A DNA stretch of 64,000 bases from Ochotona curzoniae (GCF_017591425.1 NW_024465655.1:1301501-1365500), one strand, 5' to 3'; shown: positions 11,877-22,766, counted from the stretch's first letter. Notes: generated by a model not told the origin, from the letters alone. Numbers and translations: made by a program.

Positions 11877-12217
11877 TTTTTTTTTTTAAAGATTTATTTT
11901 TATTATTATTATTTTTTTATTGGAAAGGCGGATATACAGAGAGGAGAGACAGAGAGGAAGATCTTCCGTCCAATGATTCACTCCCCAAGTGAGCGCAACG
12001 GGTCGATACTATGCCGATCCAAAGCCAGGAGCCTCTTCCGGGTCTCCCACGCGGGTGCAGGGTTCCAAAGCTTTGGGCCATCCTCGACTGCTTTCCCAGG
12101 CCACAGGCAGGGAGCTGGAAGGGAAGCGGGGCTGCCGGGATTAGAACCGGCGCCCATATGGGATCCCGGGCGTGCAAGGCGAGGACCTTTAACCACTTGC
12201 GCCACCGTGCCGGGCCC
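11877..12217 (-). mobile_element. Young C-type SINE, copy A of a three-copy stack
   Basis: Minus-strand full-length copy with the GGATTAGAACCGG B-box complement, the CCCATATGGGATCCCGGG palindrome and the GCCACCGTGCCGGGCCC head. The tail is T12 plus AAAGATTTATTTTTATTATT. It is close to the consensus implied by the copy at 23169. From the junction words it is probably the last of the three to insert. The 193-codon frame 11917-12498 is only SINE sequence read across two copies. Confidence 0.92.
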
Positions 12218-12221
12218 AACC

Positions 12222-12557
12222 TTTTTTTTTTAATTTTTTTTTTATTATTATTATTTTTGTATTGGAAAGGCGGATATACAGAGAGGAGAGACAGAGAGGA
12301 AGATCTTCCGTCCAATGATTCACTCCCCAAGTGAGCGCAACGGCCGATGCTATGCCGATCCGAAGCCAGGAGACTCTTCTGGGTCTCCCACGCGGGTGCA
12401 GGGTCCCAAAGCTTTGGGCTGTCCTCGACTGCCTTCCCGGACCACAGGCAGGGAGCTGGAAGGGAAGTGGGGCTGCGGGGATTAGAACCGGTGCCCATAT
12501 GGGATCCCGGGCGTGCAAGGCGAGGACCTTAACCACTTGTGCCACCGCGCAGGGCCC
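12222..12557 (-). mobile_element. Young C-type SINE, copy B of a three-copy stack
   Basis: Full length in the same orientation as copies A and C. It is joined to A by AACC (12218-12221) and to C by CTTAACC (12558-12564). It keeps the B-box complement (GGATTAGAACCGG) and ends GCCACCGCGCAGGGCCC. Very similar to copy A, so recently inserted. Confidence 0.92.
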
Positions 12558-12564
12558 CTTAACC

Positions 12565-12880
12565 TTTTTTTTTAAAGATTTATTTTTTTATTGGAAAGGC
12601 GGATATACAGTGAGGAGGAGAGACAGAGAGGAAGATCTTCTGTCCGATGATTCACTCCCCAAGTGAGCGCAACGGCCAATGCTATGCTGATCCGAAGCCA
12701 GGAGCCTCTTCTGGGTCTCCCATGTGGGTGTAGGGTCCCAAAGCCTTGGGCCGTCCTCGACTGCTTTCCTGGGCCACAGGCAGGGAGCTGGAAGGGAAGC
12801 GGGGCTGCCGGGATAGAACCCAAATGGGATCCCGGGCGTGCAAGGTGAGGACCTTAACCACTGTGTCACCGCGCCGGGCC
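12565..12880 (-). mobile_element. C-type SINE, copy C (oldest) of a three-copy stack
   Basis: Full-length minus-strand copy. The B-box region is damaged (GGGATAGAACCCAAATGGGA, with a short deletion), and more substitutions than in A and B fit an earlier insertion. Its right flank is GGTACTTAACCTT (12882-12894), pairing with the left flank of the whole stack. Confidence 0.9.
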
Positions 12881-12881
12881 G

Positions 12882-12892
12882 GGTACTTAACC
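12882..12892. repeat. Right target-site duplication of the SINE stack
   Basis: Exact copy of 11866-11876 (GGTACTTAACC), immediately after the GCGCCGGGCC head of the rightmost SINE. Confidence 0.85.
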
Positions 12893-13045
12893 TTAAATAT
12901 TGATCCCTATATGAAATTCTGATTTAGTTGGTCTGAATCTAAGACATATTAATGATCAACCAATTTGGAGAATCAGTAGCCCTGAGTACAGCTAATTATG
13001 GCTCTATTCTGTAATAATGTAGGGAAATCACCCAAAAGCTAACAG

Positions 13046-13405
13046 AGACCACTGGCATTGGCGCACTGCTAGTGGAGGTACTTCTTGTAACACTGGCATC
13101 TGATGTGGAAGTGTGGTTTGATTCTTGGCCATTCAGCTTCTGATCACGCTCCCTGTTGGTAGGCAGGAGAAGGCCATGGAAGATGGTCTGAGCACCTGTC
13201 TCGGCCATCCACGTTGCAGACCTACATTGTAGTGTTGGGTTCCTGACTTTGGCCTGGCTCAGCCCCAGCTGTTGTGGCCATTTGGGAAATGAACCAGTGG
13301 ATGGAAGAACTCTCTTCTCTCTGTTAATTTTTCCTCTTCTCTCTTGACTCCTCTGCTTTCCAAATAAATAAGATAATGTCTATAAGGAAAAAAAGAAATT
13401 AAGGA
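13046..13405 (+). mobile_element. Old, diverged C-type SINE
   Basis: Recognisable order: CACTGGCATTGGCGCACTGC head, a degraded B-box area, TTCCTGACTTTGGCCTGGCT and CAGCCCCAGCTGTTGTGGCC body, ATTTGGGAAATGAACCAGTG, and TTTCCAAATAAATAAGATAA end with an A-rich tail. Divergence is much greater than in the 11.9-12.9 kb copies. Confidence 0.65.
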
Positions 13406-14089
13406 GAGTCTAGACTATTGATGATAATACAAGTAAAATAATAAAAGTTTCCTTCCCCCACCCCCCATAGATCACTTTAGATATATGTGGGTAGTCCAGG
13501 GATAGCTACTTGCTATTTCACTAAGTGATGAATACTTGCCATGTAATGTTCATGGATCATTCATTAACATACTAGGGCTGCAAAAAAGGTGAAAAGGCAT
13601 GCTTGATTAAGGCATTTCTGCTGATAGAGGGGTGTGGCTAAGCAGACACATGTCATTATCACCGTGCAGCACTAGGAGGCCTGTGCTCTGACCCAAAGGG
13701 AGGCAAGAAAATATTTTTTTAAAACTTGATCTGGGTTTTGACTTGATTTATCAGTCTTGGACAGAGATACAAGTCAAAGAGTTTATTTGGGAGCAGGTTC
13801 CAGGAAGCAATGTGAGCAAGTGTAAAGTGAGAGAGGGATGGAGAGAAGCCAGTGTTCTTACTCGTTGCCCTTAGTTTGTTTTCAGGGAAAATTGGACTCA
13901 GTTCTTTGGGGACGCTCTATATCTCAAAACTCTTATTGGAGTGCGAGAAGGTTATTTGTTGAAGGTTTTTCCTGGGATGTCCTGTGTTCTGGCCAGGATG
14001 TGCCTACAAGCAGACATTTGAGGTAGCTGGTGGTATTTTGGGGGAGTACTCTTCAGAGTGATGGGGAGTGGGAAGGGAGAACGGAGAAG
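13406..14089. other. Apparently unique non-coding sequence
   Basis: No gene or repeat recognised. It may be the flank of the L2-like segment that follows. Confidence 0.4.
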
Positions 14090-14460
14090 GTTGGAGAACA
14101 AGAGTCGTCCGTTGCCTGTCAGTGACTTTGAACTTGATCCTCATGGCACAAGGGAGCCTTTGAAGAGTTTCATATGGGAAAGTCATATCAGATCAGCATT
14201 TTTTTTTAAAAGGAAGACTATTCTGGATGCTGTGTATAAAACACATTAGAAGGTGAAAAAATAAGAATCATTAAAATCAGTTGGAGATTGTTGTGATCCT
14301 CCTGAAGGACCGTGGTGGGTGGAGTTGGACCAAGGCAGTGCCAGAGCAATGCTGGGGAGGAATAATGAGCAGGATTGTCACTGGATGAGGAGGGGAGCAT
14401 CTGGGAAACACAATGGTGAGGGGTAGAGGAAAACAAGGAATGTGAGTTCTGAGCTATGGG
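14090..14460 (-). mobile_element. Possible L2 (LINE-2) remnant
   Basis: TTTGAACTTGATCCTCATGG, then GAGCCTTTGAAGAGTTTCAT and GTCATATCAGATCAGC resemble the antisense L2 stretch I recall as 'GCCATTGGAGGGTTTTGAGC ... TGACATGATCTGAC'. GAAGACTATTCTGGATGCTG parallels 'GATCACTCTGGCTGCTG'. Old and weak; recalled alignment only. Confidence 0.4.
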
Positions 14461-15435
14461 GGAAGGGGGTTGGGGGCCTTTTAAATTTGGAGTATCAGTA
14501 GGAGATTCAAGGAAGAACTATTTAATAAGCAATGAGATTGAAGTTACTTCTGCAGATTAGATGGAGTTATGGTACTCAACCTGCAGACAACGGTTGGGGC
14601 TGTTAATATCAGATGTGATGGCCGCATCAGAAAACCCAGCGAGATCTGTGGGAGCAAGGGGAAATCAACCTGTGTAAACAGACCTCCTCCCAGGGCTGCC
14701 ATTCCAAATGTGCTCGGCCATTTAGAGCGTGTGTTGCTTTTTCATCTCCTTGTGAATGAACTCCTTTCTCCTGACTTTCAGAAAACAGCACGCAGTAAGG
14801 TGGGTAGCAGGCTGGACGGACGCGTGCCTGTGGCCAATTTTTCCTGATTAAGGGTCTCGTTGGACCTGTGGTGGTGCACCTGTGGCTTTCCTTGGCATGC
14901 ACTTTTATTTTGAGAGAACCTTTTCAGAGAGGCTCGTCTTTTCTTCTCATTTCTCGTCTGGTTCAGCCTTCTGCTATAATATTTATGTTGGCCACATGCC
15001 TTTTTTTCTTTTTTTTTTTTTTTTTTGACCAGTTGGGATTAGCTGTATTTCCACAATCATTTCCCCTACTCTGTGTTAGTAGAAATAAAAATAGGGAAAG
15101 TGCTGGGCTTAAAAACAGAGTTTGCCAAAGAAGTATCTTGCTCTGGCTGACATGAGAAGGCAAGCCGGCTTGGGCTTGAGTAGCTTATGTCTACACCTCC
15201 AGGCCCATTGACTCTCCAGGATGTTGGGGGACAAGAGTGGCTTTCTTCTTTTAGCAGAGTTAGCTTCAATAACACCCTTTTTGTATTTTTTGTATTTCTT
15301 TTTCATATGTGAAATTTGCTCCCCAACAGGAACTACCAATTAGGAATTATTAATAGCTTTCCCATGGTACATCACTGGCCTCATAAAGGCATGCATACTG
15401 TAAATTGGTTATGATTCCTCATTTTTTTTCCCTTT
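14461..15435. other. Apparently unique non-coding sequence with a T tract
   Basis: No gene identified. A T-rich homopolymer tract lies at about 15001-15027. The 5' part is purine-rich (GGGGGAAGGGGGTTGGGGG near 14458-14476). Short frames on both strands look like chance. Confidence 0.4.
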
Positions 15436-15722
15436 TTAAAAAAAGATTTGTTTATTTTGATAGGAAGATTTACAAGAAGAGAGAGATAGAGAATCTTTTA
15501 CCCACTGGTTCAGTCCCCAAATTGTCTCAATGGATGAAGCTGGGCCAGTCCAAGCCAGGAAGCAGGAGTTTCTTCTGAATCTCCAGTGTGGGTGCAGGGG
15601 TCAGGTGTGTTAACAGGGAACTGGACTGGAAGTGGAGCAGCTGGGACTCAATCTGTTTGCTGTATAGGATGACAGCACCTCAGTTGGCAGGTGTAACATG
15701 CTACACCATGGCACTGGCCCCG
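15436..15722 (-). mobile_element. Old C-type SINE
   Basis: Minus-strand copy. The A-rich tail (TTTTTAAAAAAAGATTTGTT on plus) is followed by AGAGAGATAGAGAATCTTTT, GGTTCAGTCCCCAAATTG, AGTGTGGGTGCAGGGGTCAG, GGACTCAATCTG and CTACACCATGGCACTGGCCC. It lacks the CCCATATGGGATCC palindrome, so it belongs to an older subfamily. The frame 15588-15791 lies mostly in it. Confidence 0.7.
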
Positions 15723-16706
15723 ATTCTTCCATTGAAAAGAGCCTTTCGCCATTGTTGGGACCCATCTTTGGTTGTACTCATTTTCTCCTAAACTCTGGGG
15801 AGTGAGACATCATTTTGTTGAATCTTCCTTTCTTTTCCCTCACCATGTCTTTGTTTTGCACATCAGGGTTGGGCAGATAAATTCTAATATCTGTTCCGAA
15901 AGACAGGTTTTCAAATGTCTAAGTCTCAGTGTTTAAGCCCGTGGACGGTGTTGTCCTCCTGAAGTTTCCTCTTCTTCTGTCTCTTAAATCTCCTACTTTC
16001 CCACAAGATTGTTTTGTGCCTAACACAACTTACACTGTCTTTTTGGTGTTAAATCAAATCCAAGGGTCTTTTGGTTTAGGTTGCTCACATTAAGAAGGCA
16101 TTTAATGAATTGAAGTGACTCAGTCATTGTATTTCTTGCTTTTAAATGGCTTCTTGCAATCCCTGGCCCATGGTTCCTGTTTGTTTCTGTCTAGGATCTT
16201 ATCCTGTTGTGCAAATTATTAGCCTCAGGAGCTTGTCATATGCACAGGTGAGTAATAGTCCCGCCTCCAACTCATTGATTAAGGTAAAAATTATTTAGCA
16301 AAAAAAAAAAATGCCAATGAAAGAAAACTGATGTGAATTAATCTTCCAGGCACTTTTGTCTGTGTTAACATTGTTCTATGAATTAATTCCTTTCGGTTAA
16401 TGCATAACTTAGCTAAGGCTGATTTATGCTATGTTGTAGTAACCAAGCTTTGCCAAGTCCGACGAAAAGGTTTTTTTATTCCTCGTAATTTGTTCTGCTC
16501 TCATTCTGGTGCTCCGTTTGTTTCTGTAGCACCAGAAAAGGGGGTTTTCTTTTTTCCCAACCATAATCAAGGGTCAGACCTGACATTTCTATAACAAGAG
16601 ATAGGTTTACAAGAGAACAAGGTAGGAACCTAAAAAATGTATATGGTTCTAGTCTTACACACCACAAGAGGTTTTCAGATTGAAGTATCAAGACTCAGGG
16701 TGAACC
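15723..16706. other. Apparently unique non-coding sequence
   Basis: No gene or firm repeat. The plus frame 16400-16594 and minus frame 16476-16691 have no domain match that I recognise. Confidence 0.4.
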
Positions 16707-16726
16707 ATCTCTCTCTCTCTCTCTCT
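16707..16726. repeat. (CT)n microsatellite next to a SINE tail
   Basis: About ten CT units directly precede the T-rich complement of the SINE tail, so it probably grew from the tail sequence. Confidence 0.85.
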
Positions 16727-17062
16727 TTTTAAGTATTTATTTATTGATTTTTTTTTATTGGAAAGTCAGATTTACAGAGAGAAGGAGAGACAGAGAGGAA
16801 GGTCTTTCTTCTCCTGATTTTCTCCCCGAGTGGCCACGATGGGCTGAAGCTAAGCTGATCTGAAAAAAGGAGCCAAGAGCTTCTTCCATGTCTCCCATGT
16901 GGGTGCAAGGTCCCAAGGCTTTGGGCTGTCCTCGACTGTTTTCCCAGGCCACAAACAGGGAGCTGGATGGGAAGTGGAGCAGCCAGGAGACAAACTGGCA
17001 CTCATCTGGGATTCCAGTGCATATGAGGAGGGGATTTAGCCACTAGGCTGTTGCACTGGGCT
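16727..17062 (-). mobile_element. C-type SINE
   Basis: Minus-strand copy with TTTATTGGAAAGTCAGATTT, GAGACAGAGAGGAAGGTC, CTCCCATGTGGGTGCAAGGT, TTTTCCCAGGCCACAAACAG and TTGCACTGGGCT. Flanking words GGTGAACCATCT (about 16699) and CAGTGAACCACCT (about 17063) look like a diverged target-site duplication. The B-box region is mutated. The frame 16741-17001 is SINE sequence. Confidence 0.85.
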
Positions 17063-17609
17063 CAGTGAACCACCTTTCTTTATGTTTATCTTCCGTGAAT
17101 CATGGGCAGGTGTGTTAGAAACATGACTGGCTGAAAAGGCTGTGATCTCACAGCAATAGACTGAGCAGGAAATCAGCAATGCTAGTTTAGCTTTGTCTGT
17201 GCAGTATTCTTTCTTCCTGGGTGTGGGTTGAGGAATGAGGGAGGGTCTTGTGACCTGGGATCAGACAACACAGGAAAGAGAAATGATTCATGGGTCTCTC
17301 CAAGGTAGAAAGATGGGAAACGATCAGAGTGAGTTTGTTGGCTTTAAGGCTTGCTTCGGGGAAGGGAGAGGATTCTAGCATCTGCAACTGACTTGGGAAG
17401 AGAAGTTTTAATTTCTGTGATTGCCTTGGGGGAGAAAGGAGGCCAGGGCACAGAAGGGACAGAAGGTCAGAGAAACTGTTTTTCTTCTCAAGCTTCACTT
17501 TAGGGTATCATTTTCTGAACTTTGACATCTTCACTGTAAAGCTGGAAAGAAGTTGAAGATGTAATTTTCTCTGTCAAGAGGGAATAAAAATGATCTACAC
17601 ACAATAGTT
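17063..17609. other. Apparently unique non-coding sequence
   Basis: No gene or firm repeat recognised. The minus frame 17187-17498 (103 codons) has no known motif. Confidence 0.4.
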
Positions 17610-17830
17610 CTCATTTATTTCTCTCTCTCTCTCTTCCTCTGGGTCACTTCCTGAATGCCTAGAGTGGCCATAACTAGGTCGGGCTGAAGCTCGCTGGGAG
17701 CCAGGTTCTGAATTGAGGTCTACCAGGTGGGCAGGTGGGTGGCAGAAGTCCGACTCCTCCCTGCCGGGATCTGTACTGACAGGAAGCTAGGATGGGGGGC
17801 AAGATGTAGGAACAAAATTCAGACAGCCAG
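17610..17830 (-). mobile_element. Possible old C-type SINE remnant
   Basis: A (CT)n-rich start, then CTGGGTCACTTCCTGAATGC, CCATAACTAGGTCGGGCTGA, GAAGCTCGCTGGGAGCCAGG, GAATTGAGGTCTACCAGGTG and GGGATCTGTACTGAC follow the order of an antisense SINE but are heavily diverged. Confidence 0.4.
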
Positions 17831-18192
17831 ATACGGCATGTGGGTTTCGCAAGTAGTGTCTTCATTGTCGTGTCAAATACTTGTTCCCCCAATGACTCTT
17901 AACGCTTCTGCCTGAAAGAGAACATGTCTTACCCTAAATTGGCCCACATGTCACCAGTCTCAACACCAACAAATGAGGACGCATACAAGTACAGGAAAGT
18001 TCTGACAATGAGCGGCAATGAATAACTTGAAATAATTGGATAGTCATTTATGCTTCAGAGGCAAGGGCTATTTTTCTTGATTATGATGTCCTGGGAGACA
18101 GGATGTCTTGTTTTGTTTTTTTTTTTTTCCAACAGTAAGTGGCTAGTTAGGATTTAATCCCACATTATCTGAAGCTTGAATGCTCTTTTCAA

Positions 18193-18223
18193 TGATGGTG
18201 ATGATGATGATGATGGTGATGAA
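18193..18223. repeat. (GAT)n trinucleotide microsatellite
   Basis: About ten imperfect TGATGA/GGTGAT units. Confidence 0.85.
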
Positions 18224-18387
18224 TATCCCGTTTGTACTGAGTGCTTGCTACTTGGCAGTCCTGTGGTGAGAGTTTTTATAATACCTGGCAGTAGATAAAC
18301 TGCAGCATTTTAGCGGCTCAACACAAAAGAAGTTTGCCATCCTGTAACTAGGCAATTGGCAATGTGTGACCTCCAAGACTGCAAGGT

Positions 18388-18455
18388 GTGCATGCATGCG
18401 TGTGTGTGTGTATTACAGTAGGAGAATATGAGAAAGACACACACACACACACAAT
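18388..18455. repeat. Paired (GT)n and (AC)n microsatellites
   Basis: An alternating purine-pyrimidine run (TGCATGCATGCGTGTGTGTG) is followed about 25 bases later by ACACACACACACACACACA. The two are complementary on one strand and could pair. Confidence 0.8.
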
Positions 18456-18599
18456 GCTAGTGTATGTTTTCAAGGACTAAGATGGGGTTTGGCTCATTGG
18501 CCTCTGTTAGTTACCTGACCTTACCTAGTTATATATGAGCTTATCATAAAGCTGAATAATAGGTGTTTGGTGAATATGAATAGTCCCTGTTAGTACAAA

Positions 18600-18735
18600 A
18601 TCATTCTTATCCTTGATTTTTATAGATGAGAAAGCAGCAAGTTTAAGTACCTGTCCCTGGGTGCATGTGGTAGTGAGACAGGCGAGATTCGAGTCTTTAT
18701 TTGAACCTTCAGAATCTGTACTCGTAGCAACATTC
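18600..18735 (-). mobile_element. MIR SINE remnant
   Basis: TTGATTTTTATAGATGAGAA, AGCAGCAAGTTTAAGTACCT, GGGTGCATGTGGTAGTGAGA and CAGGCGAGATTCGAGTCTTT match the usual antisense MIR order (TTTTACAGATGAGGAAACTG ... AGTGACTTGCCCAAGGTCAC ... CAGAGCCAGGATTCGAACCC). Confidence 0.65.
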
Positions 18736-19182
18736 TGGACTTCCATTCATTTTTGAAATTATGATTATCCAGAGAGCCAGATTATGAATATATTGACTAT
18801 ATTAGAATACAGTCCACATCTATTCATTTTGTCAAAAAACAGTATTGAACTTTTCATATTATTCTATAGAGATGTTGAGACACTGGAGATCCATGGTCAT
18901 AATAATCCTGTTCAAAAACATGCCAAAGAAAGCAAACAGAGCAGGATGGACCATCAGTCATGGTCTTCTCTTGGCAGATTAACTCCAGGGATGAGGATAA
19001 TCAAAGCCGCAGAGAACATAAGGCAAGCTGTTTCCACCCTTGGCCATGTCCTGCTCTTACTGTTCAAATCTTAGCTTCTGCAGTAGCAACCTCAGGAACG
19101 AATGGGGTTAAGAACGCCATTAACCTGGAATGAGGGCTCAGATAAGCAAATAAGTTGTTAAGAGAGATCAAGAAAAATTGTC
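18736..19182. other. Apparently unique non-coding sequence
   Basis: No gene or repeat recognised. The plus frame 18784-19074 (96 codons) has no known motif. Confidence 0.4.
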
Positions 19183-19500
19183 TAGCCTGGCATGGTAGCC
19201 TAGTGGATAAAGTTCTTGCCTTGCACACACATGTGATCCCATATAGGTGTCAGTTCTAATTCCGGTGGCCACACTTCCCGTCCAGCTCTCTGCTTGTGGC
19301 CTGGGAAAGCAGTCGAGGATGGCACCTGCACCTGCGTGGGAGACCCAGAAGAGGCTCCTGGCTCCTGACTTTGGATTGGCCTAGCTCCAAATGTTGTGGC
19401 TACTTGGGTAGTGAACCAGAGGATGAAAGCTCTTCCTCTCTGTCTCTCCTCCTCTCTGTATATCTGATTTTCCAATAAAAATAACTAAATCTTAAAAAAA
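19183..19500 (+). mobile_element. C-type SINE
   Basis: Full-length copy: CTAGCCTGGCATGGTAGCCT head, ATGTGATCCCATATAGGTGT, CAGTTCTAATTCC B-box region, GGCCTGGGAAAGCAGTCGAG, and GATTTTCCAATAAAAATAAC end with an A tail. Plus and minus frames across 19200-19478 are SINE artefacts. Confidence 0.88.
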
Positions 19501-19939
19501 TACCAAAAAGGTTTCTTTTTTTGGGTCTTCAGTCTGTAGACTGAGATGAATAGCAAATTGTGAAAAAGAAAAGTCCTTACCCTTGTCTGTGTGATGATGA
19601 AATTGTTGCTTCTGGAGTCTTTCTTTGTCCTGGTCAGAAGCAGAACTATGTTCGGCACCTCTCTTGGGGATTTTTGGGACTCCTTGCAGATCACTAACCA
19701 TGATCATTTCAACTTTCAATTATTGCAAAAGAAACAGGTGATGTGTTAGGGCCAAGATATAGCCCTGATTTTCAACAACCGCACTACTCTTAAATCCCTT
19801 TTACGCAACTTAATCTCACCGATTTGAGAAAATCATTTTGACAAACTGGAAGCCAAATAGGATGTTGAAGAGTCGTGATTACTCACTGGCCCTTTATGAT
19901 GATGGCATGAGCCTCAACCTTGTTCCCAACACCAGCCAT
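19501..19939. other. Apparently unique non-coding sequence
   Basis: No gene or repeat recognised. Confidence 0.4.
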
Positions 19940-20215
19940 TAGGGGGCTGGCATTGTGTAGCAGTAGTCATCTATCCCATTTGGACACTGGTTCAAGTTCC
20001 GGCTTGCTCTGCTTTGGATCCAGCTTCCTGTTAATGCTCCTGGGAAAGAACAGCAGAGTATGGCCCAAGTGCTTGGATTCCTGCCATGTGGGAGACCCAG
20101 TTGGGATTCCCAGGCCCTGGCTTTGCAACCAGAGACATGGCTAGCTGCAGTGATTGTTGGATGTGGCTGCTTGGGGATGGAAATGGACATGCGTGTCGGC
20201 GAATGAATGCAGTTT
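19940..20215 (+). mobile_element. Old C-type SINE, 3' end decayed
   Basis: GGGGGCTGGCATTGTGTAGC head, GGTTCAAGTTCCGGC B box, AGCTTCCTGTTAATGC, GGCCCAAGTGCTTGGATTCC, CATGTGGGAGACCCAGTTGG, GGCCCTGGCTTTGC and ATGAATGCAG. The organisation is of the older subfamily. The 199-codon minus frame 19939-20538 runs through it and has no independent support. Confidence 0.7.
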
Positions 20216-21519
20216 TGTGTGGGTATGAGTGGATATATGGAGATGTTTCTATGTGTGAGTGTCCGACTGCTGCCATGGACACAAAGCTGATCCCGCCTCT
20301 GCTGAGGCAAGTAGCTGTCTTTTGTACATTTCTTGTACATTCTGCCACTGTGCGTAAAGGAGATGTAACTGCGCACACGGCCCTGAGGTGTTCGCTGACC
20401 TCTCAGAATCTGAATCTGCTTGTCCTGGGTCCTAAGCCCTGAGCATGCGATATTTCTAGGTGACACTCCTGAACGTGCAGATCTGTGAGCCAAAGTCAAT
20501 CTTGGTCCTTCCATAGCAGCCTGTCTGAAGTATTTCATTGTGATTAAAGCGGACTAACAAGAAACATAATTAAGTACTGATTTTGAGTGAATTGACTTGT
20601 AAATACAATGGCACACTTTGTTTACGGAGAGAATGGAGCTCTTTTTTTTTAAAAGGTGGCTGAATATATTGAATGTTTGGATTTTAAGCACAAGCAAACT
20701 ATTGTCTTCTCATCCTATTGTAAAAGACGACTCCCATCCTCCTCCCCCCAAAAGAAAGAAATATGGAAACTTTGTGGCTGAAAGTTTCCAACCCAGGGCT
20801 CCAAGCTACCTGCTTCAGAATCTGCCTGTGATTGGCTAATCAATAGCAGGTGCGTGTTTCTGATTGCTTTGCTCTCTTAGGAACAGCACTGTCTTTGGCT
20901 GCTGCCCCGGATGAGGCAGCGTTTACAGCTATTTTTCTCCAAAGCTTTACATCTAAGAGGTTTTTTTTCCTGCTTGCCAATGGCAGAACTTATATCCAAA
21001 AGGAGGGAGTTATTTATGACTAATGGGTTTTTTGTGGGCCTTAGAGCCAAGAACTTAACAACTACTGAATGGCTCAATTACAATACCAGCGTTAAATCAA
21101 GCCATTCTCATAAAATTTATATAACCTCAACAAATGACAACAGTGAGCCATTCGTCGCTTCTCAGACTTGAACGTGTCTTTTCAGTTGCCTGTGTTTCTT
21201 TCTTCAAATCCAATGAGCTTTTCCATGTGACCACCTTGCAAGTCAGGATTCTTCAGTCGACCAGTAGGCACTTTTCCTACTTGGTACCTGTGTGAAGGAT
21301 TCTGTTTTCGAGTATTGCTACATGGTGTGTTTTCTGCCTAATATGCTATTGGCAACATTTCCTATTTCTTATAGGATGTTCCATTAGTGACATGCAGGCA
21401 ACATAGGATTGGAAGGTTGAGCGTCATGATTGTTCAAGGCGTGCAATTAGGTTCTGGACAGAAGTTGTTAAATATGTAACTCTGGACAAAGGAATTCTCC
21501 AACCTAGAACCATCTAGTG
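20216..21519. other. Repeat-free sequence, possibly with a conserved element
   Basis: No gene identified. Between about 20820 and 21170 the sequence is free of recognised repeats and contains GATTGGCTAATCAATAGC, GGCTGCTGCCCCGGATGAGG, TTATTTATGACTAATGGG and CTCAATTACAATACC, which resemble CCAAT-like and homeodomain-type words. This could be a conserved non-coding element; there is no direct proof. Confidence 0.35.
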
Positions 21520-21640
21520 ATTGAGGGAACGGACTTTGGAGTTAGAAAGGGGGTGCCTTCCTGTTTTGGCGTTGACACTTACTGGTAGTTGATTTGGGGC
21601 ACGTAATTACTTTGTATCTCTTACAGTGGGATCAACAGTT
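21520..21640 (+). mobile_element. MIR SINE remnant
   Basis: GGAACGGACTTTGGAGTTAG, TTTTGGCGTTGACACTTACT, GGTAGTTGATTTGGGGCACG and TAATTACTTTGTATCTCTTA follow the order of sense MIR (GGGCTTTGGAGTCAGA ... CACTTACTAGCTGTGTGACC ... ACTTAACCTCTC). Confidence 0.6.
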
Positions 21641-21699
21641 TTCATGTTTATTTGGCCTCCTCCAGTTTGGTGCTATTGTGAGGCTGAACAACAGCCAGC

Positions 21700-21960
21700 A
21701 GTTAACACAGCCCTATTCATTCACCATATATATGTGTTCAGTGAGCTAGCCACTGTCCTGGGGTTTGGGACAGCGGAGCGGTGAGCACTGAAAATAAAAG
21801 CCCTGAGCTTGTGGTGCTTCCATTCTAGTTGGGGTGACATGAATAATAAACTAAAATGTAATGTCATTATAACCTATGATTCATGCTACAAAGGAATAGA
21901 ACAAGGTGGTGCGACAGAGTAACCAGGCCAAAAAGGTTATTCTGGTTAGGTGGGTGGGGA
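21700..21960 (-). mobile_element. L2 (LINE-2) 3'-end remnant
   Basis: GTGAGCTAGCCACTGTCCTG, GGGTTTGGGACAGCGGAGCG, GTGAGCACTGAAAATAAAAG, CCCTGAGCTTGTGGTGCTTC and CATTCTAGTTGGGGTGACAT match the antisense L2 3' end (GGCACTGTTCTAGGCGCTGG ... GTGAACAAAACAGACAAAAA ... CCCTGCCCTCATGGAGCTTA). It may extend further right. Confidence 0.65.
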
Positions 21961-22530
21961 AGAAGCTATCTGAATTAGAGACTTAAGTGGGAAACAACTG
22001 GGTGGTGTGCCCACGCTAAGTGCTGGAGGCCAGTCTCCTGTTGAGTTCCCACAATGCTGTGGAGCAGACCGGATTAGGAGCTGTGTTTTCCAGATGGGGA
22101 CATTGAACTTTAGAAGATGGAATCCATTACCGAAAGACCCAGAAGACTTTGATAATGCCAAAGGACTGAGTTTGTGACCAGGACATGCCTGACCTGGGAC
22201 ATGATAGTCAAAGAAGGAGGCTTGGAGACTCAGAGCTCATGCAGTTATTCAATGGGGGAAGAAAAGGGCCTTGAGAGCCTAGGGGACTGAGGGCAGTGCA
22301 AACATTTCTGGAAAGCAGCGCACCTGCTGTTACACCCAGTACCATTGTCATACTGGGTTCCAGTGACCATGCCAATGACCTGGCTGATTTTAATCCTCAG
22401 GTTTCAGTTTCTGATACAGGCAATGGTTGGCTCCATCCTGGGCTCACAGAATGCTTGATGATTTGTTGAAGGCTAAATCAATTTGGAAGGCTTTGTTCTA
22501 GCATTCATTCTTGGTTTTGTTTTCTGTATA
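21961..22530. other. Unique sequence, possible L2 extension
   Basis: No gene. The purine-rich stretch 22195-22340 could be a decayed continuation of the L2 antisense region, but I cannot support that firmly. Confidence 0.35.
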
Positions 22531-22766
22531 TTCATTATAAGAAGAAATCGAATCAGTGTATTAAGAAAGACCTCCTTAACTGCCACACAAGATTTTCTTC
22601 CAAAAGATAACCATTGCTAACATCTTGTGTTATGTATTCTTCTAGAAATATTCTGTGACTATACAAGCTTATATACGCACATTCCCCCCCACAAGATACA
22701 AAATGCCATATTGTACACAACATCTGCACCTTGATTTTGTTCATTTACCATTTTTTTAAATATTTC

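Larger units (their letters stand above)
17831..18599. other. Unique sequence with several microsatellites
   Basis: Contains a T tract (about 18112-18128), a (GAT/GGT)n block at 18193-18223, a GCATGCATGCGTGTGTGTGT run near 18388-18412 and an (AC)n run near 18437-18453. No gene seen. Confidence 0.5.

Noticed and set aside
11917..12498. 193-codon minus-strand frame
   Set aside because: It runs through two adjacent SINE copies and only reads SINE sequence; parallel SINE-derived frames occur at 23158-23517, 38517-38876 and elsewhere.
19939..20538. 199-codon minus-strand frame
   Set aside because: Half of it is an old antisense SINE; the rest has no recognisable domain or gene context.
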